64,000 nt of DNA from Tupaia tana (taxonomy: Eukaryota > Chordata > Mammalia > Scandentia > Tupaiidae), in assembly GCA_026018925.1 (NCBI GenBank), contig JAKSZU010000005.1, positions 24,554,779 to 24,618,778 of the forward strand. Direction: 5' to 3'. A model generated the notes under the pieces. It was not told where the DNA came from. It was given only the letters and a program-made list of their open reading frames with translations, and did not search any database. How positions within the stretch are numbered: position 1 is the first letter of the stretch; each line of letters begins with the position of its first letter. Positions 34,051 through 45,493 of the stretch are shown here, piece by piece. A program made the translations under genes and the position numbers.

Positions 34051-34813
34051 AACCTTGGTCTCAGTTGTAATGCTCACCAAATAATGTCTCACCATGTATA
34101 ATAAGTTTAGGTTTAGGAATATATCTGTACAAATAAAATAGGTAGTTTTTATCATTGGGATTTATTTGAAAAAGGATTCCACTACCTAACAGTTTGAAAA
34201 CTACTCTTGATGTCATGACTTCTTGACTTGCTTTGCTTGAAACCATGATGTGTTCGTATTGTGACTGCCCCTGGTCCTCTGCCCTAATTTCGTATTTCAT
34301 GAAGACCATACATGAATACAGAGATGCGTCAAAAGCTTGGGCACACATACATACTTACTTTGTAGATGGGAGTTGTCGTGTGGTGGTATCCCATCAGGGA
34401 CTTGGATGATAAAAAACTTGCTGCCAAAGTCCTTTCTTCACAGAGTTGGCAGCTGGGTGCTTATTTGCCAAAGCCTAAAGCCCTGTCCTGCGAGTATGTG
34501 CACACGTGGGTCTTTCTAAATCCCTCGCTGCATTCATCCTGTGCCCTTGTGATTTGAGTAATTAGTTTCAGATACAGCACCGTGATTAGTTAGAGGGAGG
34601 AAAATCCGGACGTGATTTACCGTGAGGGAAAATTAAGAAAATATGCCATTTGAGAGTAATTTAAAAACCTACCAAGTGGTACTTACCATGAAGTGACATT
34701 TAAAAGCATTTAACACTCTAAAGATTTAGGCTCCTCTGGCCTAAAACTAAATAGTTTGAAAAGGTCTTGTACCCCACATATCCTGAGACCTTAGCATTTA
34801 CACTGATGAGACG

Positions 34814-34816
<3 letters not shown>

Positions 34817-34851
<35 letters not shown>
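34817..34851. repeat. (TG)n microsatellite
   Basis: About 17 TG units followed by a GA-rich stretch. Confidence 0.95.
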
Positions 34852-34852
<1 letters not shown>

Positions 34853-35534
34853 AGAGAGAGAGACTGCAGCTCAGCGGTACCATCTTCCATTTTGAAATCA
34901 AGACTTTAAAATCTTGATAATTAAGTTAGGGTGTCAACTCTCAGCTCCTTTGAAATGCCTTTTAATATTTCAGAGACCTGCAGGGGCCGTAGCTTGGTTT
35001 CAAGCTAGGGTTTCAGCGACGCGTGTGCGCCGAGATCTAGGGCAGAAAGTAGCACAGTGAGTCAGCACTAGACTGTTCCCAGCCAGGGCCCCGCATTGTG
35101 CCCGGGGTGCAGGGGCACCCGCTGTCGTCAGCAGCTCTGGGCACTCGGCCACGGTTCCACTTGGACGGACTGCAGCATTGTTTGGGCTCCAGCAGCCCCT
35201 GTCCCTCTTCCGGGTTCTGGGTGGCTCGCCGCTGTCCTCGTGCCTGTGGTCCCTGTGGCCCCCGTGTCACCAAAGCTCCTGCCATTCTGTTCTCCCCCAG
35301 CTGCCTGATGGGGGCCCACCCTCTACCCTCTCCCAGTGCGTCCCTTTCTGGCCCCGTCAGACCCTGCCACACTGGGTTTGGAGGCGTCATGGGGTGTGGG
35401 AGCCTCTCAGGAGGGGTCATCAGCTTGTGTCTGACTGAGCTGCCCCTGGACACCAGGAAAGGAGTCAGGGAGGGCGTCCCTTACCTCACTGCTGTCTAGG
35501 CTGAGACCAAGTGCGCGTCCCACGCCTGCACTGG

Positions 35535-35668
35535 AGCTACCTAGGGTGCGTGTTAAAACCCGATTTGCAGGCCCTTCCAAACCTGCTGAGTTAAGCCTGC
35601 GCATAGGGCCCCCAAATCCACAGCATCCAGCGACCTTGGGGAATGATTCTTAAAAGCATGCCAAGTTT
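35535..35668. repeat. MER5-like hAT MITE (tentative)
   Basis: GGAGCTACCTAGGGTGCGTG, TTTGCAGGCCCTTCCAAACC and AATGATTCTTAAAAGCATGC resemble a MER5-type element. Confidence 0.5.
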
Positions 35669-36250
35669 CAGTTCCTATGACCTGACCTGGCGCGGCTGAC
35701 AGCAGCCCAAAGATGCCACCTGTGACCACGGGGCTATTGGCCAGAGACTGATGGCACCACACTGACTTGAGGCTGGGGCGCCAGGGCCCCACTGTCTGTC
35801 CCTGTTTGTCACTCGGAGCCTGACTGGCGGGAGATAGTGCCCTGCCCAGAGGGCTGAGCTGAGTCGTGACCTGGTGGTTTTCATCCTGGTGTGGGTGCTG
35901 GGATGCAGACCTGCCCTCCTCCGTTCCATACTTGAGACCTGTTTCGTGTCCTTTTGGAGTGGCTGTCCCTTCACATTGGAAACCCCCCTGTCGCTCTGCC
36001 TCCCCAAGCCTCCCACTCGGTTCCATTGATGAGTCTTGGCGGCAAAGAGCACGTAGGAGACTTTCTGGTCCTGGAACGATGAGGAACTGCTGTCTGCTCT
36101 GGACACGGTGCCTGGGGAAAAGATCCTGGGCCTGACCTTTGCCGTGCGCCACCCCCATTGGGGTTACTCTCTGGCTGGGGTCGAGATGCTGGTGTCATCC
36201 TCTGCTTTGCATCTGCTGTTGTGGGCCCTTGCAGCAGAGATAAGAGCTAG

Positions 36251-36430
36251 TGGGAGCCAGCAAGTGGTGTGGTTAAGGAGCTGGACTCCTACATGGTCAG
36301 CCGTGGTTCGAATCCCAGACCTGGTGGCTTGCTTTCTCACTTTCCCTCCCTCTCTCTCTGTATCTCTCTCTTTAGTCAAATTAAATAATAATAATAATAC
36401 TTAAAATTAAATACATAATTAGAAAAAATA
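36251..36430 (+). repeat. tRNA-derived SINE, short form
   Basis: GGGAGCCAGCAAGTGGTGTG, GGTTCGAATCCCAG, CT-rich segment and (AAT)n-like tail. Confidence 0.88.
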
Positions 36431-38930
36431 GGACTGGTGCGTCAAGGCAGGTAGCCCACAGCAGGATTGGCCGCAGCCTCTCATGGACCTGTGAGCACAG
36501 CACATGTAAGTTCCTCTGTCCGCCCTCCTGGCTTAGGTTTCCTCACCCCTGCCTCCTCCCCGCCTGTGTGCCTCCCAGGTCTCCCTCCCAGTTCCACTTC
36601 CAGCAGGCTGCGTAGACATGACGGGTGATGAATAACAGGCAGCAACTTCAGCCCTGCTCCCACAGGGACCAGCAGCATCAGAGGACCCTGAGGAAGCTAA
36701 GTGCTGCCTCGCTGTTCTTTGGGGCATGCGTGTTACAAAGGTGCTTTTGTCAGGGGCCGGCAGTGGGCAGTGGCGTGTCACAGTCCTCAGAGAGGCGGAG
36801 AGGAAGGCTGCCCTCCTTCAAGTGCAATCACTCGGCTCCGAGGGCTGGCTCTGGGGAAGTCCCCATGATATTCCATCTGAAGGGGGCGCTTCCGGGCCCT
36901 CCAGGATCTGCTTTAGACGGAAACAGGCATTCTGCCAGCCCGCACCCAGGAGTGTAGTTCTTTGCCCCCTTCTAAGTCAGATGGCCGGAGACCAGGTACC
37001 CCAGGTGGGCTCTGGACCTCACACTGACAGCCACGTCCGGGGACTGCACAGGGAGAAGTGGCTGAGCTGGCTGGAGCCGGAGCTGCCCTGCCCCGTCAGG
37101 CCTGCTGGACTCATTCCCAGAAGAGCCCATTGGAAAGGAGCAGCGCTGTCTGTTCTGGGCCTTGGAAGAAAGAGCTTGAGAAAGTAGGTTAGGACGGAAG
37201 TCTCTCGGGCCTGGTGAGGGCAGGAGGTGGGGCTGTTGTGATCCACTCCTCGGTGGGCGGTGTTAACCAGGGAACCGGGAGAGGTACAGCCAGCGGAGCA
37301 AAGGAGGGCAGCCCTCCCACTGGGGCCTGGGCCTCCAACCCTGGGAGCCGGGAGTGAAGCCCAGAGGCCCTGCAATCCAGCATAGTTTAGCTTGGCGATT
37401 AGGCCCTAACTGGGGTCACTCTGGGCCTGACCCTCCAGCTGTGTCCCTGGAGGGACAGATGACACAGAAAAATCCATTGTCGGAGTCCCAAGGCTTCAGG
37501 GCCGCACCTGTCAGCGGAAGAAGCAAAGCATGGAGGAGTAACGAGGAGGCCTGTGGCCCTGCAGGGTGAGCCCTGTCGGGTCTCTGCCTGCCCCGACTCC
37601 CCTGGGAGTGCAACCAGAGCTGGGACTCAGTGACAGGGCAGCTTTCTGCAGAGCGGTGTTTGGGCAGGAAGCTGTAGAGGCAGAGAAGGCCCAGAGAAGT
37701 GGGCACGGCCCACGGGGTGCCCCTCTGTGCCCAGCATGGCGCTAAGACCTTTGCATTTGCTACCTGATGTAATACCATTTCAACGAAGTGAGAACTGTCA
37801 CCCATTTCTAGATGAGAAAATGGAGGCCCACTCATTGGCCACGTGTGGACTTGAGATCCGCCTGGTGCCGGATGCAGAGCTGTTCCCGGGCGCCCCCGAG
37901 CGGCTTGGAGGAGCCTTAGCAGGAGTTGGTGCCGGGCATTTCCCTCCACTTGGAAGCTCTGAGCTCTGGCTGCTGCAAGAGGCTCTGCCCGGGTTGAAGC
38001 CCAAATGGACTCCCAGAAGTAGTCGAGCTTCATGCGAACACGATGTCCAGAGCTGTATGCGGCTTCCTGTCCTGACTGCCCACTCCCTCCCTAAGGGTCG
38101 CCTGGGATACCAGGGTCACATAAACATCCAAGATGGGTTAGGGGGTGTCTGCCTGTGTCACTTGATTTTTAACAAAGTTTGTAGGCAATGGAATCACCCT
38201 GACCTCAAAGCCGCATCGTCCATGCGTCCTGCACGGTTCCCTGCACAAGTTGAAGAGGTGTGTTTAGGGAGACAGGAGGTCGCCCCCAGCCCCACCTCTG
38301 CACCTTGCCAGCAGCTCCCAGCATGTGAGGTGCAAGGCTTCCCCCGGGTGCTGGCTGGTGCCTTTCTGCCCTCTGGGTGCAGTGCAGGGGTGGAGGTCTG
38401 GAAGAGCAGGCACTGGAGGACCCGTGGGTCGGGAAGCAGGCAGCTTGTGAATGAAGTAAGGGGATCGTGTTGGCTTGGCGTGGCCCGAGGCTCTCAGGAT
38501 GTGAAGTGAGGCAGCTGGACCATATGGACAGAATTGGGGGAGGGGTGGATGATGGGAATCCTGGACGTGGGGAGAGCCAGCTGGATTCCCTCACCCCAGA
38601 CTTGGAATGCAACACCCATGTGCTCACAGAACCCCTGGGCAGAGAGGAGGACAGACCCAGTGCAGTGGCTTGGAGCCGTCCTGGGGGTGAGCCAAAAGTT
38701 GTGTATGAAGGCCGTGTGAGGTCTAAGAGCAGCTGCCCTCAGGGTCACCCTGGAGGTGCAGATGGCAGTGGTCTTTGCAGGGCAGAAGCTGGTTCTCCAG
38801 GGCTGTGGCTCAAACCCAGGTATTTGTAGGCTTAAACCTGAAACTGTTAGCAATCCACTCTAGATGGATTTTCAACACAGCTCTGGGCTCCTGAAGAGGA
38901 TCAATCAGTTCTGAATCCTGGGGCTGTTGT
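36431..38930. other. GC-rich SINE-free block
   Basis: About 2.5 kb without a young insertion. It contains a MIR and many overlapping ORFs up to 260 codons, which arise because stop codons are rare in GC-rich DNA. I see no splice-supported coding signal or known domain. It could be a regulatory or lncRNA region; no direct evidence. Confidence 0.5.
37725..37885 (+). repeat. MIR SINE
   Basis: CCATTTCTAGATGAGAAAAT is the conserved MIR core, preceded by CAGCATGGCGCTAAGACCTT. A good match in order and spacing. Confidence 0.75.
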
Positions 38931-39072
38931 TCCCCAAGGGTGGACTTCACATAAGGGCAGAGGACCCCCTGGAAAAAGCAAAAGAAATGAAAAGCTGTGA
39001 TTCCTGTCTTCCCTCTAATGGTCTATTTCAAATTAGTATAATGCCTAGACAGGCACGTAGGAGACCCTGTCC
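38930..39072 (+). repeat. Unnamed dispersed repeat, copy A
   Basis: GTTCCCCAAGGGTGGACTTC through AGACAGGCACGTAGGAGACC. Aligns end to end with copy B at 44938. I do not recognise the family. Confidence 0.65.
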
Positions 39073-39279
39073 TCGCCACCTACCCCAAATGTAGTTGGAA
39101 GGCAAACAAATCTTTTAATGCCTCCCTGCACTTCTGTGGGGATACACCGCCCTCCAGTGGCCAGATGATGAAGTGCATTCTCTGAAGAGTAGGTTCGCGG
39201 GTAGTTTCGTTCACTCATGCCCTCGACTCATTCCTTCTCTCATTCTCCATCCTTCTGCTGTTCCTTGATCAAGCCCATA

Positions 39280-40290
39280 TGTATTTGTTACACACTGATG
39301 TTGGAAAAGAATCGTATAGCTTCTCTGGAGGGAAGTTTAGCAAACCTCCATAAAAATGGAAAAGCTGTACAAGCCAAGCAATTCCATTTCTAGAAGTATC
39401 TCCAAAGCAGACTGGATTTCCCAAACCTTCTGAACCTAGGTTCTCTTGCAGAATTTTGCCACTCCCTATCAAAAGGTGGACTCTACTCTAAGCTGGTAGG
39501 ATTCTGGACCTGCCTCACTACAGGCCTGACTTCAAAGCCAGGCCCTAGAAGGCAACGAGGCCCAGCCTGGCTCTGGACGTGGAATACCATTTCTGAAACT
39601 CAGCCACCATGTTGTGATGAAGTCCAACATCACAGGCTGCACACTGAGGCCACAGGTAGGGACCGCTCCCAGCAAAGGTCACAACTACCAACAGCACTTC
39701 TTACCAGACCTGTGAGTGAGCAAGCCCCCCTCCAGGGGCACAGAATCGACCCATTCTCACTGAGCTCTGCCTGCCACAATTGTAGGCCATGAGCAAACTC
39801 ACATGTTGCCATTTGGGGTTGCTACTATCGGAGCTCATTTGTTACACAGCTTTGGGAACTAAGCCAGATACATATTCCAGAGGTATTTGCACATGCACAA
39901 AATGACATTCACCGCAGCGCGCTTTAAAATAACAAAAGATTGGATGACACCCTGTTGCTTTCCCAACAGACTGTTGCCCAAATTATAGTATATACACAAG
40001 GGAATGAAAAGAATAAGGACATTTTTGATGCATTGATCTGATCTTTAAGTATATTGCTAAATTGAAAAAGGAGCAGAAGAATGGTGTACATATGCTATTT
40101 ATTAGAATCAAAAGAGGGAAAAAGGCCTTGTCTTTATATGTGCATAAACTGATTCTGAAAGGAATTACCTTTAGCATCACCCTGAGAAGGTACTGGGCTA
40201 TCTCAGGAGATGAGGAAGAAGGAAGATCTCGCCTGAATGACGTTTTAGTACCTGTATCCATGTGAATTCTTACCTACCTAACAATGTACT
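39280..40290 (+). mobile_element. Old L1 3' fragments around an unidentified insert
   Basis: Sections 39300-39405 (AGCAATTCCATTTCTAGAAG) and 39870-40260 (AATTATAGTATATACACAAGG) look like one old L1 3' region. About 460 bp between them, ending near 39860, is of unknown origin. Confidence 0.45.
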
Positions 40291-40295
40291 GATGG

Positions 40296-40540
40296 TTATA
40301 TATTTTTTCAATTGCCAGAGGATGCACGCACTCACCAGAAAGAGACAGAGAAGGAGAAAGTACCCCTCAATAGAGCGTGTTCGTGCCACAATCTCGTCTT
40401 TATTTCTCTTTTCTGTCAGGATCTGGGGCGTGCATGCACATGTACTTGGCATGTTTTATGAGCTGCCAGGGATGAAACTCGAACCTCAGTCAGCCATGTG
40501 GGTTCCAGCTTGCTTCACCCTTAGGCCATAGGGCTGGTCC
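40296..40540 (-). repeat. tRNA-derived SINE, diverged long form
   Basis: GCCAGAGGATGCACGCACTC to CATAGGGCTGGTCC. Confidence 0.78.
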
Positions 40541-40734
40541 ATATTTCTTATTTATTTTTAAATTTTTTAAATGTGAAAAGCCTGTTTGTTATGCTAGATA
40601 TTGTGGCATAGAGACGAAAGACGTAGCTCCTGCCAACCATCATAAAATGTACCTATCGCTCTGCTATTGAGGCAAACAGAGGAATGGGGATTGTATTATT
40701 TGGGATTCTCTGAAGAAACAGCACCAATAGGATA

Positions 40735-41130
40735 CACATCAAAAGTTCATGGGAACCAGCAGTTAGCGTAATGGCTATGTCGCTGGACTCCCACGTAGTT
40801 GACCACGGTTCGCGTCCTGGACCCGGTGGCTTAAAACTCACACTGGGCACGTGTGCGTGCGTGCCCAAGATCCTGAGAGGAGAATGGAGGAGAAGGGATT
40901 GCAGTGCGACCATCCACCCTGCGGGGTGATTTCTCGCTTTCTGTCTCTATGTCTCTGTCTGTCTGGCGAGCGCACGCGCCCTATAACGAAAAACCTCCCC
41001 CCCCCCAAAAAAAAGTTCATAATAAATGCATATTATGAAAAAACTATGCACGGATTTCAAAATTTTTCTGCACCAAAATAAACTCATTGTTTAATTCCAT
41101 TTCCGTCCTAGTAGTTTGAAGTCCCCTTAT
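40735..41130 (+). mobile_element. MITE-like element, family 2 copy 5, split by a SINE
   Basis: Starts TCAAAAGTTCATG at about 40738; resumes after the SINE with AATAAATGCATATTATGAAA and ends near GAAGTCCCCTTA. Confidence 0.78.
40751..41010 (+). repeat. tRNA-derived SINE, long form, young, with perfect TSD
   Basis: Flanked by AAAAGTTCAT at 40741-40750 and 41011-41020. It begins GGGAACCAGCAGTTAGCGTA and keeps GTGCGTGCGTGCCCAAGATC and CCTATAACGAAAAACC. Confidence 0.95.
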
Positions 41131-41376
41131 ACACACACACACACGAGAAAGTATTTATTATGAGGAGTTGGCTCATATGACTATGGAGGCTGGGAAGTCC
41201 CTAGCTCTGCCATCGGCAAGTTGGAGACCCAGGAGAACTGGGGGAATGACTCTAGTCTCTGAACCAAGGAAGCCCATGGTGTAAATCCAGTCCAAGGTCA
41301 GGAGATGAGATGAGATGTCCCAGCCCAAGTAGGCAGTTCCATGTTCCATTCAGTCCCTCCATAAATGGGATTTACT

Positions 41377-41500
41377 TGGGACCGGCAGGTGGTGAGGTGG
41401 TTAAAGGCTCTGGATTCCCACATGGCTGACCATGGTTCGAGTCCTGGACTTGGTGGCTTGCTTTTTTGATTTCCCTTTCTCTCTCTCTCTGGTCAAATTA

Positions 41501-41531
<31 letters not shown>

Positions 41532-41557
41532 GCAAATGGAATGAAATAAATCTTTAA
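41377..41557 (+). repeat. tRNA-derived SINE, short form, with TSD
   Basis: AAATGGGATTTACT (41363-41376) and AAATGGGGTTTACT (41558-41571) flank it. Tail holds an (AAT)n tract. Confidence 0.92.
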
Positions 41558-41571
41558 AAATGGGGTTTACT

Positions 41572-41655
41572 CATTGTGTGTGTGTGTGTGTGTATGTGTG
41601 TATGTGTGTGTGTGTATATATATGTGTGTGTGTGTACATATATATATATATGTTT
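41572..41655. repeat. (TG)n/(TA)n low-complexity tract
   Basis: TG-rich then TA-rich stretch. Confidence 0.9.
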
Positions 41656-41704
41656 GGAGCTAATCAAATCAAAACTTAACTTTTGTTTTGAAGCTTGAAA
41701 AATT

Positions 41705-41908
41705 GTATTTTGTTAGAAAGAAAGAGACAGGGACCCTTGACAGGGTCTTGCCATACCACAACTCTCCCTGCAGCCAGATCACAGGTGACCTGGGAGTGCC
41801 TGGTCTGATCAAGTCAGCTGAGGGTCCTAAAGGGGCTCCCATGTGGTCCCAGTGTCACACAGCCATGCCGTACTGCTGTGCCACCATGGCCTGGACCACT
41901 TGCTTTCC
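41705..41908 (-). repeat. Composite tRNA/7SL SINE
   Basis: GACAGGGTCTTGCCATACCA is an Alu-like antisense motif, then a tRNA-like head ending TGCTGTGCCACCATGGCCTGG. Same architecture as the copies at 9886 and 51788, reversed. Confidence 0.55.
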
Positions 41909-42089
41909 AATAAGTGCATTTTAAATGATATTTTTATCTCTGAATGTTGGCTTAGTTTTCTTTGTCTTATAGGTTTTGACATTTGGTACTTTTATTGTCA
42001 TTCAATTTAAAATATTTAATGATTTCCACTATTATTTGTTCTTCATTCCAAAAATCATTTAGTCATACTATGTTTTGTTTTTAGTTTTT

Positions 42090-42361
42090 TTCTTTTCTTT
42101 TTTTGAGAGATTTTTGCTATAGGGTGCGAGCACTTGCCAGACAGACAGAGAGACAGAGAGCGAGAAATCACCCCCCAGGGGGGATGGCCATGCCGCAATC
42201 CCTTCTCCTCCGTTCTCCTTTTGGGATCTTGGGCACAAATGCACACGCACCTGGTGTGAGTTTAAGCCACCAGGTCCGGGACTCGAACTGTGGTTGACTA
42301 CATGGGAGTCCAGCGACATAGCCATACTAACATAGCCATACACGCTAACTGCTGGTCCCTA
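42090..42361 (-). repeat. tRNA-derived SINE, long form, with TSD
   Basis: Identical TTTTGTTTTTAGTTTTT at 42073-42089 and 42362-42378. Has a 16-bp local duplication (ACATAGCCATAC repeated) near 42320. Confidence 0.93.
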
Positions 42362-42437
42362 TTTTGTTTTTAGTTTTTACCCATATAGGATTTTATAAAT
42401 TGATCTTTTTAAAATGGATTTTTAAAAATTTATGTAA

Positions 42438-42615
42438 GGGGGTCAGCAGGTGTTATGGTGGTTGAGGTGCAGGACTCCCACCTGGCTGGCTATGGGAGTT
42501 CAAGTCCTAGACCTGGTGGCTAACTTTCTCACATTCCCTCTCTCTCTCCCTGTCTCTATCTGGTGAGTGCATGTGCCCTATAGCAAATAATAATAATAGT
42601 AAAATGAAAATGAAA
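42438..42615 (+). repeat. tRNA-derived SINE, intermediate form
   Basis: Short-form body that ends with the GGTGAGTGCATGTGCCCTATAGC tail segment of the long form, linking the two forms. Confidence 0.82.
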
Positions 42616-42938
42616 ATAGTTCTTTAAGAATGATTTTATGTAAGGCTGTGAAGATGACCTAAATGACGCTGCTGTTTCTTTGGAAGGTGTCGAGATTTCC
42701 TTCATGGCCTTAGTGTAGCCCACGTTGAGGAAGGTCTGTGTGCACCGGAAGGCAATGTGTAGTGATCTCTAATATGTGATAGCCAAGTTTATTAGACACA
42801 TTAATCAAATCTTTCATACCTTTCGTTATTATTTATCTTCTTGATCTGTCAGTTGCAAAGAGACAGCTTTGAAATCTCTCACTCAGTTGTTCATTATCTT
42901 TTACTTGTAATATTATGCCCTTTTCTTTCTGATTTGCT

Positions 42939-43082
42939 TTTTTTTTAAAAGTTTTTGCCATAGGTAGTAGGTGCTCACTAGAGAGAGACAGAGAGACTGA
43001 GAGATACAGAAAGTGAGAATCACCCCCCCAGGGGAATGGTCGTACTGCAATCCTGTCTCCATTCTCCTTTTGGGATTTTGGT
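42939..43082 (-). repeat. tRNA-derived SINE, truncated
   Basis: Retains the tail side (TTTTTGCCATAGGTAGTAGG to CTTTTGGGATTTTGG) but has lost the tRNA head, i.e. 5'-truncated. Confidence 0.82.
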
Positions 43083-43802
43083 TTAGGCCTTACAACAGTT
43101 TTGATATCAAATTGTTACACCAGATTTCTTTCGGTTTGTATTTGCTTAGGATATGTTCAATAACTTTACATTTTTTTTCTGTATATTTTTGTTTTAAATG
43201 TGTCTCTCATACACATGTACCCATATACACACTCATACATATCACCTGTGAATAGCTGTATTTCTTCTTTTCTAGTATATTTTCTTTTCTAATCTTTGTA
43301 GAAAATAAACTTCATCAAATTAAGAAAGTTTCCTTCAATTGCTAAGTTGTTTTAGAAAAATCATAAATAGATGTTATTTTATGAATGACTTTCTCTATTT
43401 ATTTAGATAATGTGTTCTCCTTTCATCTGTTAACTACAGATTATATCATTTTGTTAATATTTTGTTTTCAAATGTTGTATTTATTTGTGAGATTAATCTA
43501 CAATTTTGCTTTCTTAAACTATTACCTGTTTTGGTATCAAAATTATGTTTGCCCAATAAAATGAGCAAGAAAGTATTTTATTTTTTCTGTTTTGTAGAGA
43601 AGTTTGTATACGAGTGGCATGTTTTGTCCTTAATTTAAGATTTGGTGGAACTCAAGGGTGAAGCCATTCGAGTCTGAATTTTCCTTTGGAGAAAGATTTT
43701 GATGCTGATTCAATTGCTTCAATGTTTATAAGACAACTTAGAACTTTTATTTCTTCTTGAGCTATTTCTGGTAAGTTATCCTTTTCTAGGAATATTAGAC
43801 TG

Positions 43803-44072
43803 TTTGCCGTGGTCTAAATGTGTCCCTCCAAAATTCCTGTGGAAACCTCCTGAATGGGATTAGTGCCCCAAGGAAAGAGGCTGAAGGGAGCTGACGTGAG
43901 GCTGCTGCAGGTGCCGCCTGGGGAGCAGCCTGGGGAGCAGAGCTCGCCCTCACCGCGGAGTCTGCCGGCTGCCCACACTCCAGAGCCCTGACAGATGAAT
44001 TTCCATTATTTACAAATTACCCAGTCTAATGTATTTTGGTATAGCATCCTGAATGGACTCAGACACTATTTC
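43803..44072 (+). mobile_element. MaLR (MLT1-type) LTR remnant
   Basis: GTGGTCTAAATGTGTCCCTC, GAATGGGATTAGTGCCCC and TTTTGGTATAGCATCCTGAA occur in MLT1 order, with an internal deletion. Confidence 0.68.
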
Positions 44073-44092
44073 TTCCAAATCTAGGGGATGGG

Positions 44093-44268
44093 CCAGCAGA
44101 TGGCATGGTATTTAAAGAGCTGGACTCCCACATGGCCAATCACTATTCAAGTCCCAGACCTGGGAGCTTGTTTTCTCACTTTCTCTCTCTCTTTCGTGAA
44201 TGCATGTGCCCTAAAACAAATTTTAAAAAAATAATAATAAATAAAATTAATTATTTAAAAAATAGGGA
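44093..44268 (+). repeat. tRNA-derived SINE, short/intermediate form
   Basis: GGGCCAGCAGATGGCATGGT, CACTATTCAAGTCCCAGACC, CT tract, GTGAATGCATGTGCCCTAAA and an A-rich tail. Confidence 0.85.
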
Positions 44269-44299
44269 GTAAGTAATTCATTATATCTTCTAGTTTTGT

Positions 44300-44549
44300 T
44301 ATTTATTTATTTATTTAGGTTTTTACCATAGGGTACATGCACTCACTAGAGAGCCAGAGAGAGGAAAAATGAGAAATCACCCTCCAAGGCAGATGGCCAC
44401 GTTGTGTTCCCATTTCCTCCATTCTTTTCTTGGTATCTTAGGGATACACAGACCCAGCATGATTTTCAAGTCATCAGGTCCAGGACTCAAGCCATGGTTG
44501 GCCATGTGGGCATCCAGCACCTCAACCAGCATGCCACCTGCGGGCCCTA
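44300..44549 (-). repeat. tRNA-derived SINE, long form
   Basis: (TTTA)n, GGTTTTTACCATAGGGTACA, down to GCCACCTGCGGGCCCTA. Confidence 0.88.
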
Positions 44550-44557
44550 TCCTGCTC

Positions 44558-44708
44558 TTTTCTTCTTCCTCCTCCTCCTCCTCCTCCTTCTTTTTCTTCC
44601 ATCTCCTTCCGTCTCCTTCCTTCTCCTTCCTTCTTCTTCCTCTTCCTCCTCCTCCTCCTTCTTCTTCTTCTTTTCCTCTCCCTCCTCCTCCTTCCCTTTC
44701 TTCTTCTT
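44558..44708. repeat. Polypyrimidine (CCT/CTT)n tract
   Basis: About 150 bp of almost only C and T, mixing CCT, CTT and CCTTCT units. It produces serine/proline/leucine ORFs that are not genes. Confidence 0.95.
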
Positions 44709-44937
44709 AATGCCAGCAGGAACTATAGTGATGTCCCTTTGTTCCTTGCTGAAATAGATTCGTACCTTTTCTCTTTTTCTTAATCAAGTCCACTGAAGGT
44801 TAGTCAACTTTATTAGTCTCAGATTTTTTTTTAGCTTACTGATCCTCTTTTATACGTTGGTTTTCAATTGCATTTACTTCTACTCTGAATTTTATTCTTT
44901 TCTGTTTTCTCCTTTTTTTGGGACCATTTAGGGACTG

Positions 44938-45089
44938 TTCCCCATGAGTGCACTTCACACCAGGGTCAGAGACCCCCCGCACTGGAAAAAAGCTAAAGAC
45001 GTGCAAAGCTGCAATTCCTGTCTGCCCTCTAACGGTCCATCCCATATTAGTGTATTATCCAGACAGGCATGTAGTGGGAGGCCCTGGAC
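44938..45089 (+). repeat. Unnamed dispersed repeat, copy B
   Basis: GTTCCCCATGAGTGCACTTC through AGACAGGCATGTAGTGGGAG. See copy A at 38930. Confidence 0.65.
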
Positions 45090-45224
45090 ATAGGATTATT
45101 CTTTTCCAAACTTCATTAGATGAAATTTTAGTTCATTACTTTTCAGTATTTCTTCTTTTCCAATATACACATTTATTAGCTATAGTTTTCCTTCAAATTT
45201 ATTGTAATATACAGAATTGTGAGG

Positions 45225-45380
45225 GGGGCAGACAGTAGCACAGCAGTGACACAGCTAGAACACATAAGAATGTCTCCAGTTTGCACCCTGAGGTCTCCCT
45301 GTACATGCTTGGTGCAAGCAGGCATGCCCATGATCTGGACCGGAAAGGATTAATACATGTAAAGTGCCTGGTACAAGCCA
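45225..45380 (+). repeat. tRNA-like SINE fragment (tentative)
   Basis: GGGCAGACAGTAGCACAGCA followed by CCAGTTTGCACCCTGAGG; a damaged composite SINE is possible. Confidence 0.35.
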
Positions 45381-45387
45381 TTTCCCA

Positions 45388-45493
45388 TCAACAAGGGAAA
45401 TGGAATTAAAGTGGGAGTTCAGTTTTAAAAAAATGAACTCCGTGTATCGTTTTTTCATAGTACTCATTCTCCCTGAACTTTCTGAAGACCCTT
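45388..45493 (-). mobile_element. MITE-like element, family 2 copy 6
   Basis: AAGGGAAATGGAATTAAAGT at one side, CCCTGAACTTTCTGAAGACC at the other. Reversed relative to copies 2, 3 and 5. Confidence 0.72.

Larger units (their letters stand above)
34067..36250. other. Unassigned intergenic DNA, becoming GC-rich
   Basis: Includes a (TG)n tract and, from about 34980, GC-rich DNA. No gene signature: ORFs of 133-201 codons overlap on both strands and lack start/splice context or known domains. A MER5-like element lies near 35540. Confidence 0.55.
41925..43800 (-). mobile_element. Old L1 ORF2 region, antisense, with nested SINEs
   Basis: ATTGTCATTCAATTTAAAAT, GGTGAAGCCATTCGAGTCTG and TTATTTCTTCTTGAGC are recognisable as inverted L1 ORF2. 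No ORF survives; three SINEs sit inside it (42090, 42438, 42939). Confidence 0.65.

Noticed and set aside
35553..36158. 201-codon - strand ORF
   Set aside because: Same GC-rich block; competing ORFs in all frames and no domain similarity.
37727..38509. 260-codon + strand ORF
   Set aside because: Overlaps a MIR element and several ORFs in other frames, lies in GC-rich DNA with few stops and has no recognisable domain or splice context.
44369..44757. Serine/proline-rich ORFs
   Set aside because: Direct translation of the polypyrimidine microsatellite and the adjacent SINE.
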